Source: Deltaproteobacteria bacterium | Lineage (GTDB): Bacteria; Desulfobacterota; Desulfobulbia; Desulfobulbales; Desulfurivibrionaceae | Assembly (NCBI GenBank): GCA_013349295.1 | Contig: DUZW01000004.1 | Location: 1-64,000 of the forward strand | Direction: 5' to 3' | DNA length: 64,000 nucleotides | Shown: positions 16,515-25,249 of the stretch, piece by piece | Position numbering within the stretch: the first letter of the stretch is position 1 | Layout of the letters: every line of letters begins with the position of its first letter | Program-made: the position numbers and the translations under genes | The notes under the pieces: generated by a model | The model's input: the letters and a program-made list of their open reading frames with translations, nothing else | Databases searched by the model: none | Told to the model about the DNA's origin: nothing

Positions 16515-17246
16515 TTATCCTTTCAGCAGCACCTTGGCGGCCAGAGTGGCTCCTGCCTGGGTGAGGAAGGAGCGGTCGATGATTTTTTGCAGATGGGCCG
16601 CAGGTGAGGGCGCATCTTTCTGTTTTTCTTCCAGGTTGGTGATCAGGTCGGCGTCGTACAGCACCTTGAAGTTCATGCTCTCTTCCGGCCTCGGCAGATG
16701 GTGGTGGCCGATGATGTCGCAGACCTCGTCGATGAGGGACAGTGGCGCGCCTAGGGCGGTGAGCAGCTCCCTGGCCACAGGCGGACCCTCGACATGCTGG
16801 TATTTGGGGGAGGCGCTGTTGTATTTGCGCTCCGATTCCTTGATGCCGATGTCGTGGAGATAGGCGGTAATCTCCACCACCGCCGGATTACATTCTTCTT
16901 TTTCCGCTATCTCTGCGGCATGGCGGGCCACCCGGCCGGCGTGGCCGATGCGGCGAAAGTCGTCGGCAAAGTAGCGTTTCATTTCCACGGCCACCCGTTC
17001 CCTGAGCAGCTCCTGTTTTTTGGCCAGCAATTCCGGGGGCAGAGAGCCAAGGCACTGCGAGGCATACGGGCAATAAGAAGCGCAGCCGAAGTCGTTTTTG
17101 GGGTTCAGCATCCTGGTCCCGCACCGGCTGCATTTGCGACTCACGTCGTCTTTGAAAAACTCCACACTGTTGCCGCATTTCGGGCAGGTTGCCTCGAAGA
17201 CGGCATTGGCATCCCAGTAGCGGCTATCCTGGCCAGGGCACTGCAT
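16515..17246 (-). CDS. HD-domain phosphohydrolase with N-terminal zinc ribbon
   Basis: 243 residues. The N-terminal ~60 residues hold a cysteine-rich module: CPKCGNS, CSRCGTR and then CASYCPYASQC, which could bind zinc or an iron-sulfur cluster. The HD domain follows with RIGHAGRVARHAAEIA, AYLHDIGIK and IGHHHLPRPEES, giving the metal-binding H...HD...H...D pattern. Substrate unknown; many HD proteins act on nucleotides. It lies between hcp and the ferredoxin gene, so it is probably expressed under the same nitrosative or redox control. A leader hairpin (17268-17303) separates it from hcp. Confidence 0.8.
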   Translation of the reverse strand: MQCPGQDSRYWDANAVFEATCPKCGNSVEFFKDDVSRKCSRCGTRMLNPKNDFGCASYCPYASQCLGSLPPELLAKKQELLRERVAVEMKRYFADDFRRIGHAGRVARHAAEIAEKEECNPAVVEITAYLHDIGIKESERKYNSASPKYQHVEGPPVARELLTALGAPLSLIDEVCDIIGHHHLPRPEESMNFKVLYDADLITNLEEKQKDAPSPAAHLQKIIDRSFLTQAGATLAAKVLLKG

Positions 17247-17267
17247 GGTTATCTCCTTGCATGGGCA

Positions 17268-17303
17268 GGAAAGTGCGGCGGAGGGAGGGCCGCCGCACTT
17301 TCC
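17268..17303. terminator. 14-bp perfect hairpin between hcp and the HD gene
   Basis: GGAAAGTGCGGCGG pairs perfectly with CCGCCGCACTTTCC around an eight-base loop, with a T run on the plus-strand side (17304-17310). For minus-strand transcripts from hcp there is no downstream T run. It therefore more likely stabilises or partially attenuates the hcp message than terminates it, while blocking plus-strand read-through. Confidence 0.6.
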
Positions 17304-17309
17304 TTTTTT

Positions 17310-18941
17310 TTATCCGAGGATGGCTTTCAGGTCCTCGGCCGGGGTGGTGACCGGCTTGATGGAGAAGTTTTTCACCAGCACGTCCAGCACGTTGGGGGTG
17401 ATGAAGGCGGGCAGGCTGGGTCCGATCCGGATGTTCTGGATGCCCAGGTTCAACAGGGTCAGAAGGATAACCACCGCCTTCTGCTCGTACCAGGAGAGGA
17501 CCAGGGAGAGCGGCAGGTCGTTGACCCCGCACTCAAAGGCGCCGGCCAAGGCCACGGCGATCTGGATGGCCGAGTAGGCATCGTTGCACTGGCCCACGTC
17601 AAGCAGACGCGGGATGCCGCCGATGTCGCCCAGTTTTTTGTCAAAGAAGCGGAACTTGCCGCAGGCCAGGGTCAGCACCATGCAGTCGCTCGGGATCTGT
17701 TCCACGATCTCGGTGTAGTAGTTGCGGCCGGGTTTGGCGCCGTCGCAGCCGCCCACCAGGAAGAAGTGGCGGATGGCCTTGGCCTTGACCGCGGCGATGA
17801 CCTTGTCGGCCACACCCAGCACGGTGTTTCTGGCAAAGCCCACCAAAACCGAATCCTTGTCCTGAGTATCGGTGAATCCGGGCAGGGCCAGGGCGCGGTT
17901 GATGACCGGGCTGAAATCCTTGTTCTCGCCGATGTGCGTTACTCCGGGCCAGCCGACCAGGCCGGTGGTGAAGACATTATCCTTGTAGGAGTCAAGGGGC
18001 TTCTGGATGCAGTTGGTGGTAAAGAGGATCGCCCCGGGGAATTCGGGCATCTCTTTATGCTGGTTCTGCCAGGCGGTGCCGAAGTGTCCATAGAAATGGG
18101 GGTACTTCTTCAACTCGGGATAGCCGTGGCAAGGCAGCATCTCGCCATGGGTGTAAATGTTGATCCCCTTGCCCTTGGTCTGCTCAAGCAGCATAGCCAG
18201 GTCCTTGAGATCATGGCCGGTGACCAGGATGCACTTGCCGGGGATATGCCCGAGCGGCACCGGGGTCGGCACCGGATGTCCGTAGGTGCCGGTGTTGCCG
18301 GCATCAAGCAGCTCCATGGCCTTGAGATTCATCTCGCCGCATTTCAGGGCAAGGGCCACCAACTGCTCAAGCCCCAGATCCTTGCGGGTCAGGTCAGCCA
18401 TGGCCTCATGGATGTAGGCATAGACTGCTTCGTCTTCCTTGCCGAGAATGGCGGCATGGTCGGTATAGGCGGCCAGGCCGCGTATGCCGTACATGGTGAT
18501 CTGCTTTAAGGATTGCAGGTCAGCATTGGCGTCCAGGGTGTTGATGAAATTCAGGGCCGCACCCTGCGCTTCCAGGCCGCTCAGAGAGTCGGCCGGGGCA
18601 AAGGTGGCTGCCGGAGCGGTGGTGTCAACCTTGCCGCCCGCTGCTGTGACCTTTGCCTTTAAAGCATCCCGCAGGGTTACGGTCTTGCGGATCAGGGCTT
18701 CAAAGCGGCTGGGGTCGAAATCCACGTTGGTCAAGCAGGAGAAAATCGCCTCGCAGGTGAAGCGGTCCACTGCGTTATCTGTAACCCCGACTTTGCGGCC
18801 GGCGCTGGCAACGAGGCATAATCCCTGCACCGCATGGGTCAGCAGGTCTTCGAGGCCGGCTACGGCTTCATTTTTCCCGCAGACACCGATGGTGGTGCAG
18901 CCGGTTCCTTTGGCGGTCTGTTCACATTGGTTGCAAAACAT
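17310..18941 (-). CDS. hcp: Hydroxylamine reductase (hybrid cluster protein, Hcp)
   Basis: 543 residues from ATG 18941 (AAGGAG upstream). The N-terminal cluster ligands are MFCNQCEQTAKGTGC followed by GVCGKNE, the class I/II CxxC pattern of strict anaerobes. Hybrid-cluster ligands are recognisable at THGEMLPCHGYPEL, TTNCIQKP, GGCDGAKPGR, TLACGKFRF and LDVGQCNDAYSA. Hcp reduces NO/hydroxylamine and acts in nitrosative-stress defence; it also de-nitrosylates or nitrosylates proteins in some species. It is the first gene of the hcp-HD-ferredoxin series. A candidate FNR/HcpR-type site lies about 97 bases upstream. Confidence 0.97.
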   Translation of the reverse strand: MFCNQCEQTAKGTGCTTIGVCGKNEAVAGLEDLLTHAVQGLCLVASAGRKVGVTDNAVDRFTCEAIFSCLTNVDFDPSRFEALIRKTVTLRDALKAKVTAAGGKVDTTAPAATFAPADSLSGLEAQGAALNFINTLDANADLQSLKQITMYGIRGLAAYTDHAAILGKEDEAVYAYIHEAMADLTRKDLGLEQLVALALKCGEMNLKAMELLDAGNTGTYGHPVPTPVPLGHIPGKCILVTGHDLKDLAMLLEQTKGKGINIYTHGEMLPCHGYPELKKYPHFYGHFGTAWQNQHKEMPEFPGAILFTTNCIQKPLDSYKDNVFTTGLVGWPGVTHIGENKDFSPVINRALALPGFTDTQDKDSVLVGFARNTVLGVADKVIAAVKAKAIRHFFLVGGCDGAKPGRNYYTEIVEQIPSDCMVLTLACGKFRFFDKKLGDIGGIPRLLDVGQCNDAYSAIQIAVALAGAFECGVNDLPLSLVLSWYEQKAVVILLTLLNLGIQNIRIGPSLPAFITPNVLDVLVKNFSIKPVTTPAEDLKAILG

Positions 18942-19298
18942 GGCGATTCTCCTTGTGTGATGGAAAGGTTGATGTAACCCGTATTGGTGCATTTGTTGAT
19001 CAGACTATAGCGGTAATTATCTCCCCGGGCGTTGACTTAAATCAAGAAGAAAGATATTTTTTGTCCGGTTTTATTTTTTACAATGAGGCGCTGCGAAAGT
19101 GGAAGCTGACTGTGTAAAAAAAATAAACATGAAAAAGGGAGGCGTGCGGTTTAGAGTGACGGGCGTATGAACCATGATATCCGGTGGAAATAGGTGCGGT
19201 GAAAGGAGGGGGGCAAAGAAAAAACAGCCCGTTGTCGCGTCAGTCGATGCAGGCCGAGTGTTGTCAGGTCCGATAGAATCAGGAGAAGTAATCTGGTT
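18942..19298. other. Intergenic region between hcp and the divergent S41-ankyrin gene
   Basis: 357 bases with no open frame of interest. It contains the FNR-type site at 19032-19045 and an AT-rich stretch (about 19045-19135) likely to hold promoters. Confidence 0.5.
19032..19045 (-). promoter_or_regulatory. Candidate FNR/HcpR/Dnr-type operator upstream of hcp
   Basis: TTGACTTAAATCAA matches the FNR consensus TTGAT-N4-ATCAA at nine of ten defined positions and is palindromic except for one pair. CRP/FNR-family regulators (HcpR) controlling hcp are known in anaerobic deltaproteobacteria. No such regulator is encoded in this window. Confidence 0.6.
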
Positions 19299-21404
19299 AT
19301 GGCTAACTTTAAAATGCTTCTTTCTAGTCGTCTGATTTGTATCGTCATGGTTGTGGGTACCGTTTTGACATTGGGTCTATCGTCCCCGGCGGTGGCGGAG
19401 GACGCCCCGGTTGTCGAGAACGAGGCCCTGTGGTTGGGGGGATTGCCGGCAAGTCTCAGCGCCTGCGGCACCATCACCTGGATGCCGGAGATCGGAGCCC
19501 TGCTGGATTATCTGGTTAAGGAACGTGGTTTTCCCAGCACCGAAAAAATAATGCAAAAGACGCTCAGTTCCCTCTTACCCGGCCTGGACAAACGCCTGAC
19601 ACTCGAAACCCTGCCTGGTCAGCGTGGCGATACACTCCGATGGAGGGCAAGATGGGAAAAGCAGCTTCCCCAGGATTTTCCTCTGGACGACCAGCACCCG
19701 CAGACCGATCTGGCCAGCCGGGTCCATCTCACCCTGGCCGAGGCCTGTGCGCTTATGCGGGCGCATGAGCCAGACAAAAAAATATTCACGGATTTTCGCG
19801 GCGTTGCGGGAGAATTTGAAGCGGCCTTCTTGCAAGTCATGCAGGATCCGGCGGCCGAGTTTGGTTTTGATCCGATCTCGCTGTCGGTTCAATCAAAAGG
19901 CAATGTTCCGCCTTCTGAGAGTTTTTCCGCGCATTGGATGGATAAGAAGATGGGCATTGCCCGTATCTATCTGCCCGATCTGTTTGTGGGTCGTGACTTG
20001 CACTTCGACGAGGGACTGAAATCCTTGCAGGACGAAGCGCCGGTAAAATCTTTGCTTCTTGATTTGCGTGCTTCCGGTGGCGGCAGCATTGATATGTTGC
20101 ATTCCATCCTTGGCCGCTTCTTGCCTCAGGAAACACCGATCTATGAGGCAATCGACCAGCAGAGGCAAGGCCGGGAGGTACGGCTCAACTCCCCGACATT
20201 GCCTGCCAGGGTGCTGGATATTCCCATTCTGGTCCTGGTTTCGAGTAAAACGCGCGGCGGCGCGGAGATTATTGCCGGGGTGTTGCAGGGGGCCGGGCAT
20301 GTCGAAGTGTATGGCGAACCTACTGCCGGATTGGCGAGCCACAAAACCATCATCAAGCTCGGCAAGAGTCGGGCGATATTGCTGACCCATGAATTGCTTA
20401 AGTTTCCAGGTAAGTCGCAAACCCAAGACCGAATTCTTCCCGACATTTCCGTGCCTGCCGATAAAGCGTTGGAAACTGCCCTCGCCACACTTGCTGTCGA
20501 TGGGCGGCTGCCTGAGAATCCTTTTCTTCGCAAAGATGAAAAAATTTCCCCACTGATTAGTGCCATTTTGGCAGAGCAGCAGGATGATGCTGTACGCCTG
20601 ATCGAAGCCGGTGCCGATTTGGACGTCGAAGCCAGTCCGAATGCGCTGGACCGCTTGCTGCCATACCGTCGTGTGATGGAACGCGACGGTCGCACCCCGC
20701 TGGTCGGTTATCCTCTTGCCATAGCAGCCGCAGCCGTCGGCATGCCCAAAGTATTGAAGGCCATCGGTCAGCGCGATTCCAAACATCTGCACGCGACCGA
20801 TATCAATGGCCGGACCGCTTTAGCCTATGCCGCCCGCAGCGGCTTCTTGGAAAGCACACGCTATCTTCTCAGTCAGGGGCTTGATCCTATTAAGCGCGCC
20901 AACAAGTATCCAGCCAACAATACCCCACTGGCCCTGGCGGTACAAGAAAAACAAAGCGAGGCGGTTGCCCTGTTGATCGCGGCGATCCCCAAGGAAAAAT
21001 ATACGACGGTGGAAGTAGCCGAACAGGTTTGGGTAGCGGCATACAGCAATGACACCCCGACCCTGCGCGCGTTATTGGCCGCTGGGGTGTCGCCGGATTG
21101 CATTGCCCCCCAGGGAAACACGGCTCTGATGAGCTCGGTTCAGGATGCGAATCTTGCCCAGGTTCAACTTTTGCTTGAGCACGGCGCCACGATTGATGAT
21201 CATCCCTATCGGGGGAAGAACATTTTCGAGTATGCCGAAGCCAAACGACAACACGGGGGCGCGGACGCCGAAAAGATTTATTCCTTGATCCAAAACGCTC
21301 TACGTCAGGATAGCCATTGGCAAAAAAACCGGCAAACCGAAACCATGGAAATGCTGCAACGGATGATCGAGCATCCGGATGATTCCCAGTCCACGGGAAA
21401 ATGA
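19299..21404 (+). CDS. Exported S41-peptidase-like (probably inactive) protein with C-terminal ankyrin repeats
   Basis: 701 residues. Signal peptide at the N-terminus (hydrophobic ICIVMVVGTVLTLGL, cleavage near AVAED). Residues ~215-390 match the S41/CtpA core: SLLLDLRASGGGSIDML, then ILVLVSSKTRGGAEIIAGVL and VYGEPTAGLASHKT. In active enzymes a Ser three residues before the conserved Glu and a Lys 25 residues later form the catalytic dyad. Here those positions are Gly320 and Leu345, so catalysis is unlikely. Residues ~415-650 form several ankyrin repeats (DINGRTALAYAARSGFLEST, PQGNTALMSSVQDAN). Ten bases separate it from the membrane protein gene. Confidence 0.8.
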   Translation: MANFKMLLSSRLICIVMVVGTVLTLGLSSPAVAEDAPVVENEALWLGGLPASLSACGTITWMPEIGALLDYLVKERGFPSTEKIMQKTLSSLLPGLDKRLTLETLPGQRGDTLRWRARWEKQLPQDFPLDDQHPQTDLASRVHLTLAEACALMRAHEPDKKIFTDFRGVAGEFEAAFLQVMQDPAAEFGFDPISLSVQSKGNVPPSESFSAHWMDKKMGIARIYLPDLFVGRDLHFDEGLKSLQDEAPVKSLLLDLRASGGGSIDMLHSILGRFLPQETPIYEAIDQQRQGREVRLNSPTLPARVLDIPILVLVSSKTRGGAEIIAGVLQGAGHVEVYGEPTAGLASHKTIIKLGKSRAILLTHELLKFPGKSQTQDRILPDISVPADKALETALATLAVDGRLPENPFLRKDEKISPLISAILAEQQDDAVRLIEAGADLDVEASPNALDRLLPYRRVMERDGRTPLVGYPLAIAAAAVGMPKVLKAIGQRDSKHLHATDINGRTALAYAARSGFLESTRYLLSQGLDPIKRANKYPANNTPLALAVQEKQSEAVALLIAAIPKEKYTTVEVAEQVWVAAYSNDTPTLRALLAAGVSPDCIAPQGNTALMSSVQDANLAQVQLLLEHGATIDDHPYRGKNIFEYAEAKRQHGGADAEKIYSLIQNALRQDSHWQKNRQTETMEMLQRMIEHPDDSQSTGK

Positions 21405-21414
21405 GGAAATAGCC

Positions 21415-21780
21415 ATGAAGCGCCGTCAATTTCTCCCTGGGGTGGGGCATTGCTCCCGCGCCATATTTTTCATGCTCGGGTTATTGGTGTTTTACGGCTT
21501 TTGGCTTGGGCTGTTGCTTTGGACCGGGATTGTTGCAAGTGCTACGCCAAAGGTCTTCGTTGCAACCTTGTTGCTCCTTCCTTTGTTGCCGGTCGGAGCC
21601 TTCGACCTTTGGTTGCGCCTTACATGGGAAGCGGATATTATTACGATTCACCCGCCGCCACCTCGGCTTTTAGGCCGTTTGCTGCAACGGAAATACGGCT
21701 TGTACTGGTTTCCGGTGGGGATCTGTCTACCATTATGGCTGTTGGCCACCTGCTTGATTGGGATGTTTATTTTTGTCTAA
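21415..21780 (+). CDS. Small membrane protein following the S41-ankyrin gene
   Basis: 121 residues from ATG 21415 (GAGGA upstream). A basic N-terminus (MKRRQFLPGVGHCSR) is followed by three hydrophobic segments: FFMLGLLVFYGFWLGLLLW, VFVATLLLLPLLPVGAFDLW, and ICLPLWLLATCLIGMFIF. A short cytosolic or periplasmic loop (PPPPRLLGRLLQRKYG) lies between the last two. No family recognised. It starts 10 bases after the S41-ankyrin stop, so the two are probably co-expressed and may act together at the membrane. Confidence 0.65.
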   Translation: MKRRQFLPGVGHCSRAIFFMLGLLVFYGFWLGLLLWTGIVASATPKVFVATLLLLPLLPVGAFDLWLRLTWEADIITIHPPPPRLLGRLLQRKYGLYWFPVGICLPLWLLATCLIGMFIFV

Positions 21781-21841
21781 ACCTTTCTGTCGAACATTTG
21801 CTGTTAAGGATTATGGATAATCTTGAAAATCCAGATCGAGC

Positions 21842-22037
21842 ATGACTGCAAACCTCACGTATTTTGTATGTCGGGAGAATGGCTGCGGGATTTGAATTTT
21901 GTTTGACCTGTTTCACAAGGCCGGAATGGATGGCTCCGGAAACAGCGGGAATCTTGGCCGGGCTCCTTTCCCCGGGTCATCTGGAACCAGCCGCATGCGG
22001 GGCACGGATATTTTCACCTCGTCCTGGTTCCTTCTAG
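21842..22037 (+). pseudogene. Small Cys-rich (zinc-ribbon-like) ORF with a one-base frameshift
   Basis: ATG at 21842 opens a frame MTANLTYFVCRENGCG that stops after 17 codons. Moving one base forward at 21890 continues as FEFCLTCFTRPEWMAPETAG and runs to TAG at 22035-22037 with ...LEPAACGARIFSPRP near the end. Read through, the product would be about 64 residues with C-x4-C and C-x2-C pairs. The continuity across the shift suggests a real small gene broken by one extra A, by mutation or sequence error. The ribosome-binding site is weak. It lies between the membrane protein gene and the hybrid kinase. Confidence 0.4.
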
Positions 22038-22132
22038 GAAATGGATGGCGGTAAGCGCGAGGTGCGCCGTCCAATAACTGTTGCTTTTTCTCCCGCGCCC
22101 GAATTATTTAAGGGAAAATATTTCATGTCCCA

Positions 22133-24493
22133 ATGAGGATTGTCGAGCCGGATATGCCGGTAAGATCTGTTTGCGAGGTGTCACTGGTGTCTCGTCCCGT
22201 GCTCAGGCAAAAATTGCGATTCTATTCCCTCGTGTTCGTCATCTTGTGGACCATTTTGCTGGCCATCTCCTGCGTGTCGGAGTTGTTGGCGCAAAAAAGG
22301 AAGGTCGCCGAACTGGCCAAAATCGAGGCAAGGAGTATTATCGCCCGGGATATGCTCTATCGTCGCTGGGCAACCATGCACGGCGGGGTTTACGCGCCGG
22401 TCACCGAGAAGAGTCAGCCCAACCCGTATCTGGCGCAGATCCCGGAGCGGGATCTCACCACCCCCTCCGGTCGTGCGCTTACGTTGATCAACCCCTCTTA
22501 CATGACTCGCCAGGTGTATGAGATGGGCAGGGAGTATGGGATCAATGGGCACATCACCAGCCTCAAGCTGCTCAACCCCGGCAATGCCGCCGATCCGTGG
22601 GAGCGCCAGGCGCTTATCCGCATCGCCGCAGGCGAGACCGAAGTGACCGGGCTGGAGACTCTGGATGGTGAACCCTACCTTCGTTTCATGCGGCGGTTGG
22701 AGGTGGAGAAAGACTGCCTCGAGTGCCACGCGGCCCAAGGGTACTCGGAGGGCGATGTCCGGGGCGGCCTCAGCGCCTCAATCCCCATGGCCCCCTATCT
22801 GCAGCATTTCCAGGAGCGCCAAAGGAAAACGGTGCTGATCCATTTCGTTTTCTGGCTGATCGGGGGGTTGGGGTTTGGGATGGGAGTCTGGCGACTGCAT
22901 ATCCAGGCCAAGGAGCAAGAAAAAGTGGAAAGGGAGTTGAGGAATGCGGCGCTGGAGTGGTCTGCCGCAATGGATTCCTCGGATGATGCTACTTATCTGC
23001 TTGATTGCCAGCGCCGGATCGTCCGGGCCAATCAGGCTTTTTACCGGCTGAGCGGCTCCTCGCCCCAGGAGGTCGTCGGCCGCCACATCGTCGAGGTGGT
23101 CCATCCCCAAGGGGAACTGATTCCTTGTCCGGTTTGCCGGGCCCAGGATGAGTTGCGTGACCTCAAGATCATCATGGAGGCGGAGCATCCGGACAACCCG
23201 GCCGGTCGGCCCATTGAGGTCACGGTGAAGATCGTGCGTGACAGCGGAGGAGAGCCGCTCAGCATTCTGATGAGCCTGCACGATCTGACCGATGCCAGAA
23301 AGGAGGAGGAAGAACGGTGCCGTCTCGAGGCGCGACTCAGGCAATCCCAGAAAATGGAGGCAATCGGTACCCTGGCCGGCGGGATTGCCCATGACTTCAA
23401 CAATATCCTTTCGGTGATTTTCGGTTATACTGAATTGGCCATTATCGAGGATGGAGATCCGGAAAAACGAAGAGAAGATCTTAAGGAGGTTCTGGAAGGG
23501 GCACGTCGGGCAAAGGATCTTGTTCAACAGATCCTAGCCTTCAGCCGTAAAACCGAGCAGCGGAAGCAGCCCTTGCAGATCTCGCTGATCGTCAAAGATG
23601 CGCTGAAGATGCTGCGCTCCTCCATTCCCGCCACCATTGAGATCAAGCAGAATATCACCTCCGAAGGGACAATACTGGCTGACTCCAGCCAGATCCATCA
23701 AGTCGTCATGAATCTCTGCGTCAATGCCTACCACGCCATGCGCGAAACCGGCGGAACCCTTGCCGTTTCCTTGGAGGAAGTTGAAATCAGCGGAGAAGAT
23801 GAGGGCTATGGTGCCTTGATTCCGGGAAGACATCTGAAGCTGGAGGTCAGCGACTCGGGATGTGGCATGAGTCCGGAAATCCGGGAGAAGATTTTCGAAC
23901 CTTATTTTACCACGAAAAAAACCGGGGAAGGCACTGGCCTTGGTTTAGCGGTGGTGCATGGTATTGTCAAAAGTCACAACGGTCATATCACGGTTTACAG
24001 TGAGCCCGGTACAGGAACTACCTTTCATATCTATTTGCCATTGGTTGAAGAGCAGGCAGCCGGGTTGCCAGTCAAGGAAGTTGTTGCGGATCTCAGCGGC
24101 AAGGGTGAACATATCTTGTTTGTCGACGATGAACCCCAGATTCGTGATTTTGTCGAGATGCTATTTTTAAGGTACGGCTACCGGATCACTACCTTCACCA
24201 ATGGGATGCAGGCCTTGGAGGAATTCCAAGACCATCCCGGGCAATTCGATCTGGTCATAACCGATATGACCATGCCGTATATGACCGGCGCGGAACTCGC
24301 CCAGAAGATGCTCGGCATCCGGCCGGATATCCCGATCATTCTCTGTACGGGACAAAGTGAGCTTATCAATAGAGAAAAAGCGTTAGCCATGGGTGTTTGC
24401 GATTATCTGAACAAACCTGTTTTGCAGTACGATTTTCTCTCTGCTGTCCGCAAGGCCCTGGCAAAGGATAATTCCAAACATCCGGCAGGTTAA
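22133..24493 (+). CDS. Hybrid sensor histidine kinase with periplasmic c-haem (DUF3365/Tll0287-like) domain
   Basis: 786 residues. TM1 at ~31-48, a periplasmic domain to ~230 with CLECH (195-199, covalent haem attachment), and TM2 at ~233-252. Then PAS (~275-390, containing CPVC), HisKA with [13 protein letters not shown] (phospho-His at 420), HATPase (DSGCGMSPEIREK, GEGTGLGLAVVHG), and a C-terminal receiver (VDDEPQIRDF, LVITDMTMP). A haem-bearing periplasmic domain suggests sensing of redox state or a gas such as NO or O2. The same domain is fused to GGDEF at 47.8 kb. The start is uncertain: ATG 22133 or ATG 22154. Output may go to a separate response regulator, not seen here. Confidence 0.9.
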   Translation: MRIVEPDMPVRSVCEVSLVSRPVLRQKLRFYSLVFVILWTILLAISCVSELLAQKRKVAELAKIEARSIIARDMLYRRWATMHGGVYAPVTEKSQPNPYLAQIPERDLTTPSGRALTLINPSYMTRQVYEMGREYGINGHITSLKLLNPGNAADPWERQALIRIAAGETEVTGLETLDGEPYLRFMRRLEVEKDCLECHAAQGYSEGDVRGGLSASIPMAPYLQHFQERQRKTVLIHFVFWLIGGLGFGMGVWRLHIQAKEQEKVERELRNAALEWSAAMDSSDDATYLLDCQRRIVRANQAFYRLSGSSPQEVVGRHIVEVVHPQGELIPCPVCRAQDELRDLKIIMEAEHPDNPAGRPIEVTVKIVRDSGGEPLSILMSLHDLTDARKEEEERCRLEARLRQSQKMEAIGTLAGGIAHDFNNILSVIFGYTELAIIEDGDPEKRREDLKEVLEGARRAKDLVQQILAFSRKTEQRKQPLQISLIVKDALKMLRSSIPATIEIKQNITSEGTILADSSQIHQVVMNLCVNAYHAMRETGGTLAVSLEEVEISGEDEGYGALIPGRHLKLEVSDSGCGMSPEIREKIFEPYFTTKKTGEGTGLGLAVVHGIVKSHNGHITVYSEPGTGTTFHIYLPLVEEQAAGLPVKEVVADLSGKGEHILFVDDEPQIRDFVEMLFLRYGYRITTFTNGMQALEEFQDHPGQFDLVITDMTMPYMTGAELAQKMLGIRPDIPIILCTGQSELINREKALAMGVCDYLNKPVLQYDFLSAVRKALAKDNSKHPAG

Positions 24494-24633
24494 CTTGAAT
24501 TGTTGTCAGCCTTGTTCGTCCCGCGCCCACGGCGAAGAACCCGAAAAAATGGGCGCGGAAAAAAGGCCGAGATGCTACTATGCCCTTCGTGTCCATATCG
24601 TTTGCAAAAGAGGTTTAGTTAAGACAACAAGGC

Positions 24634-25245
24634 ATGATGATGGAATATTTTTTAGTGATCGGTGCGTACCTCATCGGCTCAATACCCTTTGGCCTGGTTT
24701 TGGGGAGAGTGGCCGGCGTTGACGTGCGCGCTGCGGGCAGCGGCAATATCGGTGCCACCAATGTCGCCCGCTTGGTCGGCAAGAAATTAGGGGGGCTCAC
24801 CCTTGTCTGCGATGCGCTCAAGGGCATTGTGCCGATGCTGGTTGCAGGCTGGCTTCTGGAGAATGGCAGTCGGAGGGAACTTTGGGTGGCGCTATGTGGC
24901 GGTGCTGCTTTTCTTGGGCATCTCTACCCCCTGTATCTGAGGTTCCGGGGCGGCAAGGGCGTGGCCACGGCGCTGGGGATTTTTCTCTATCTGAGTCCGG
25001 TGGCCGCCCTCATTGATGTGCTGATTTTTGTCGGGGTGGTCTGCAACTGGGGCTATGTTTCCCTGGGTTCGCTCACTGCGGCCCTGTTGATGCCGGGGTT
25101 GGTCTGGCTGATGTCCGGCTCAGTGAACAATTCCCTGCTGGCCTTTGGGATAGGGGTGTTGATCTGGGTCAAGCACAGGGAGAACATCGAGCGGCTCATG
25201 AAACACGAGGAAAAGAGCTGGAGAAAAGAAAAGTCGGATCAGTAA
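24634..25245 (+). CDS. plsY: Acyl-phosphate:glycerol-3-phosphate acyltransferase PlsY
   Basis: 203 residues, five membrane segments. The three PlsY motifs are intact: GSIPFGLVLGR with SGNIGATNVARLVGKK, then GHLYPLYLRFRGGKGVATALG, and the third around VKHRENIERLMKHEE. It makes lysophosphatidate from acyl-phosphate and G3P at the inner membrane, the first committed step of phospholipid synthesis. Three consecutive in-frame ATGs exist; AAGG spacing favours the third (24640), giving 201 residues. The DnaJ-domain gene follows four bases later. Confidence 0.95.
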   Translation: MMMEYFLVIGAYLIGSIPFGLVLGRVAGVDVRAAGSGNIGATNVARLVGKKLGGLTLVCDALKGIVPMLVAGWLLENGSRRELWVALCGGAAFLGHLYPLYLRFRGGKGVATALGIFLYLSPVAALIDVLIFVGVVCNWGYVSLGSLTAALLMPGLVWLMSGSVNNSLLAFGIGVLIWVKHRENIERLMKHEEKSWRKEKSDQ

Positions 25246-25249
25246 GCCC

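Noticed and set aside
16794-18509. 571-codon plus-strand frame
   Set aside because: Antisense to hcp and the HD gene, both of which are clear; a GC-skew shadow.
22133-22153. Mini-ORF ATG-TCC-CAA-TGA just before the haem kinase
   Set aside because: Three codons only; more likely part of the leader than a gene, though it has AAGGGA upstream.
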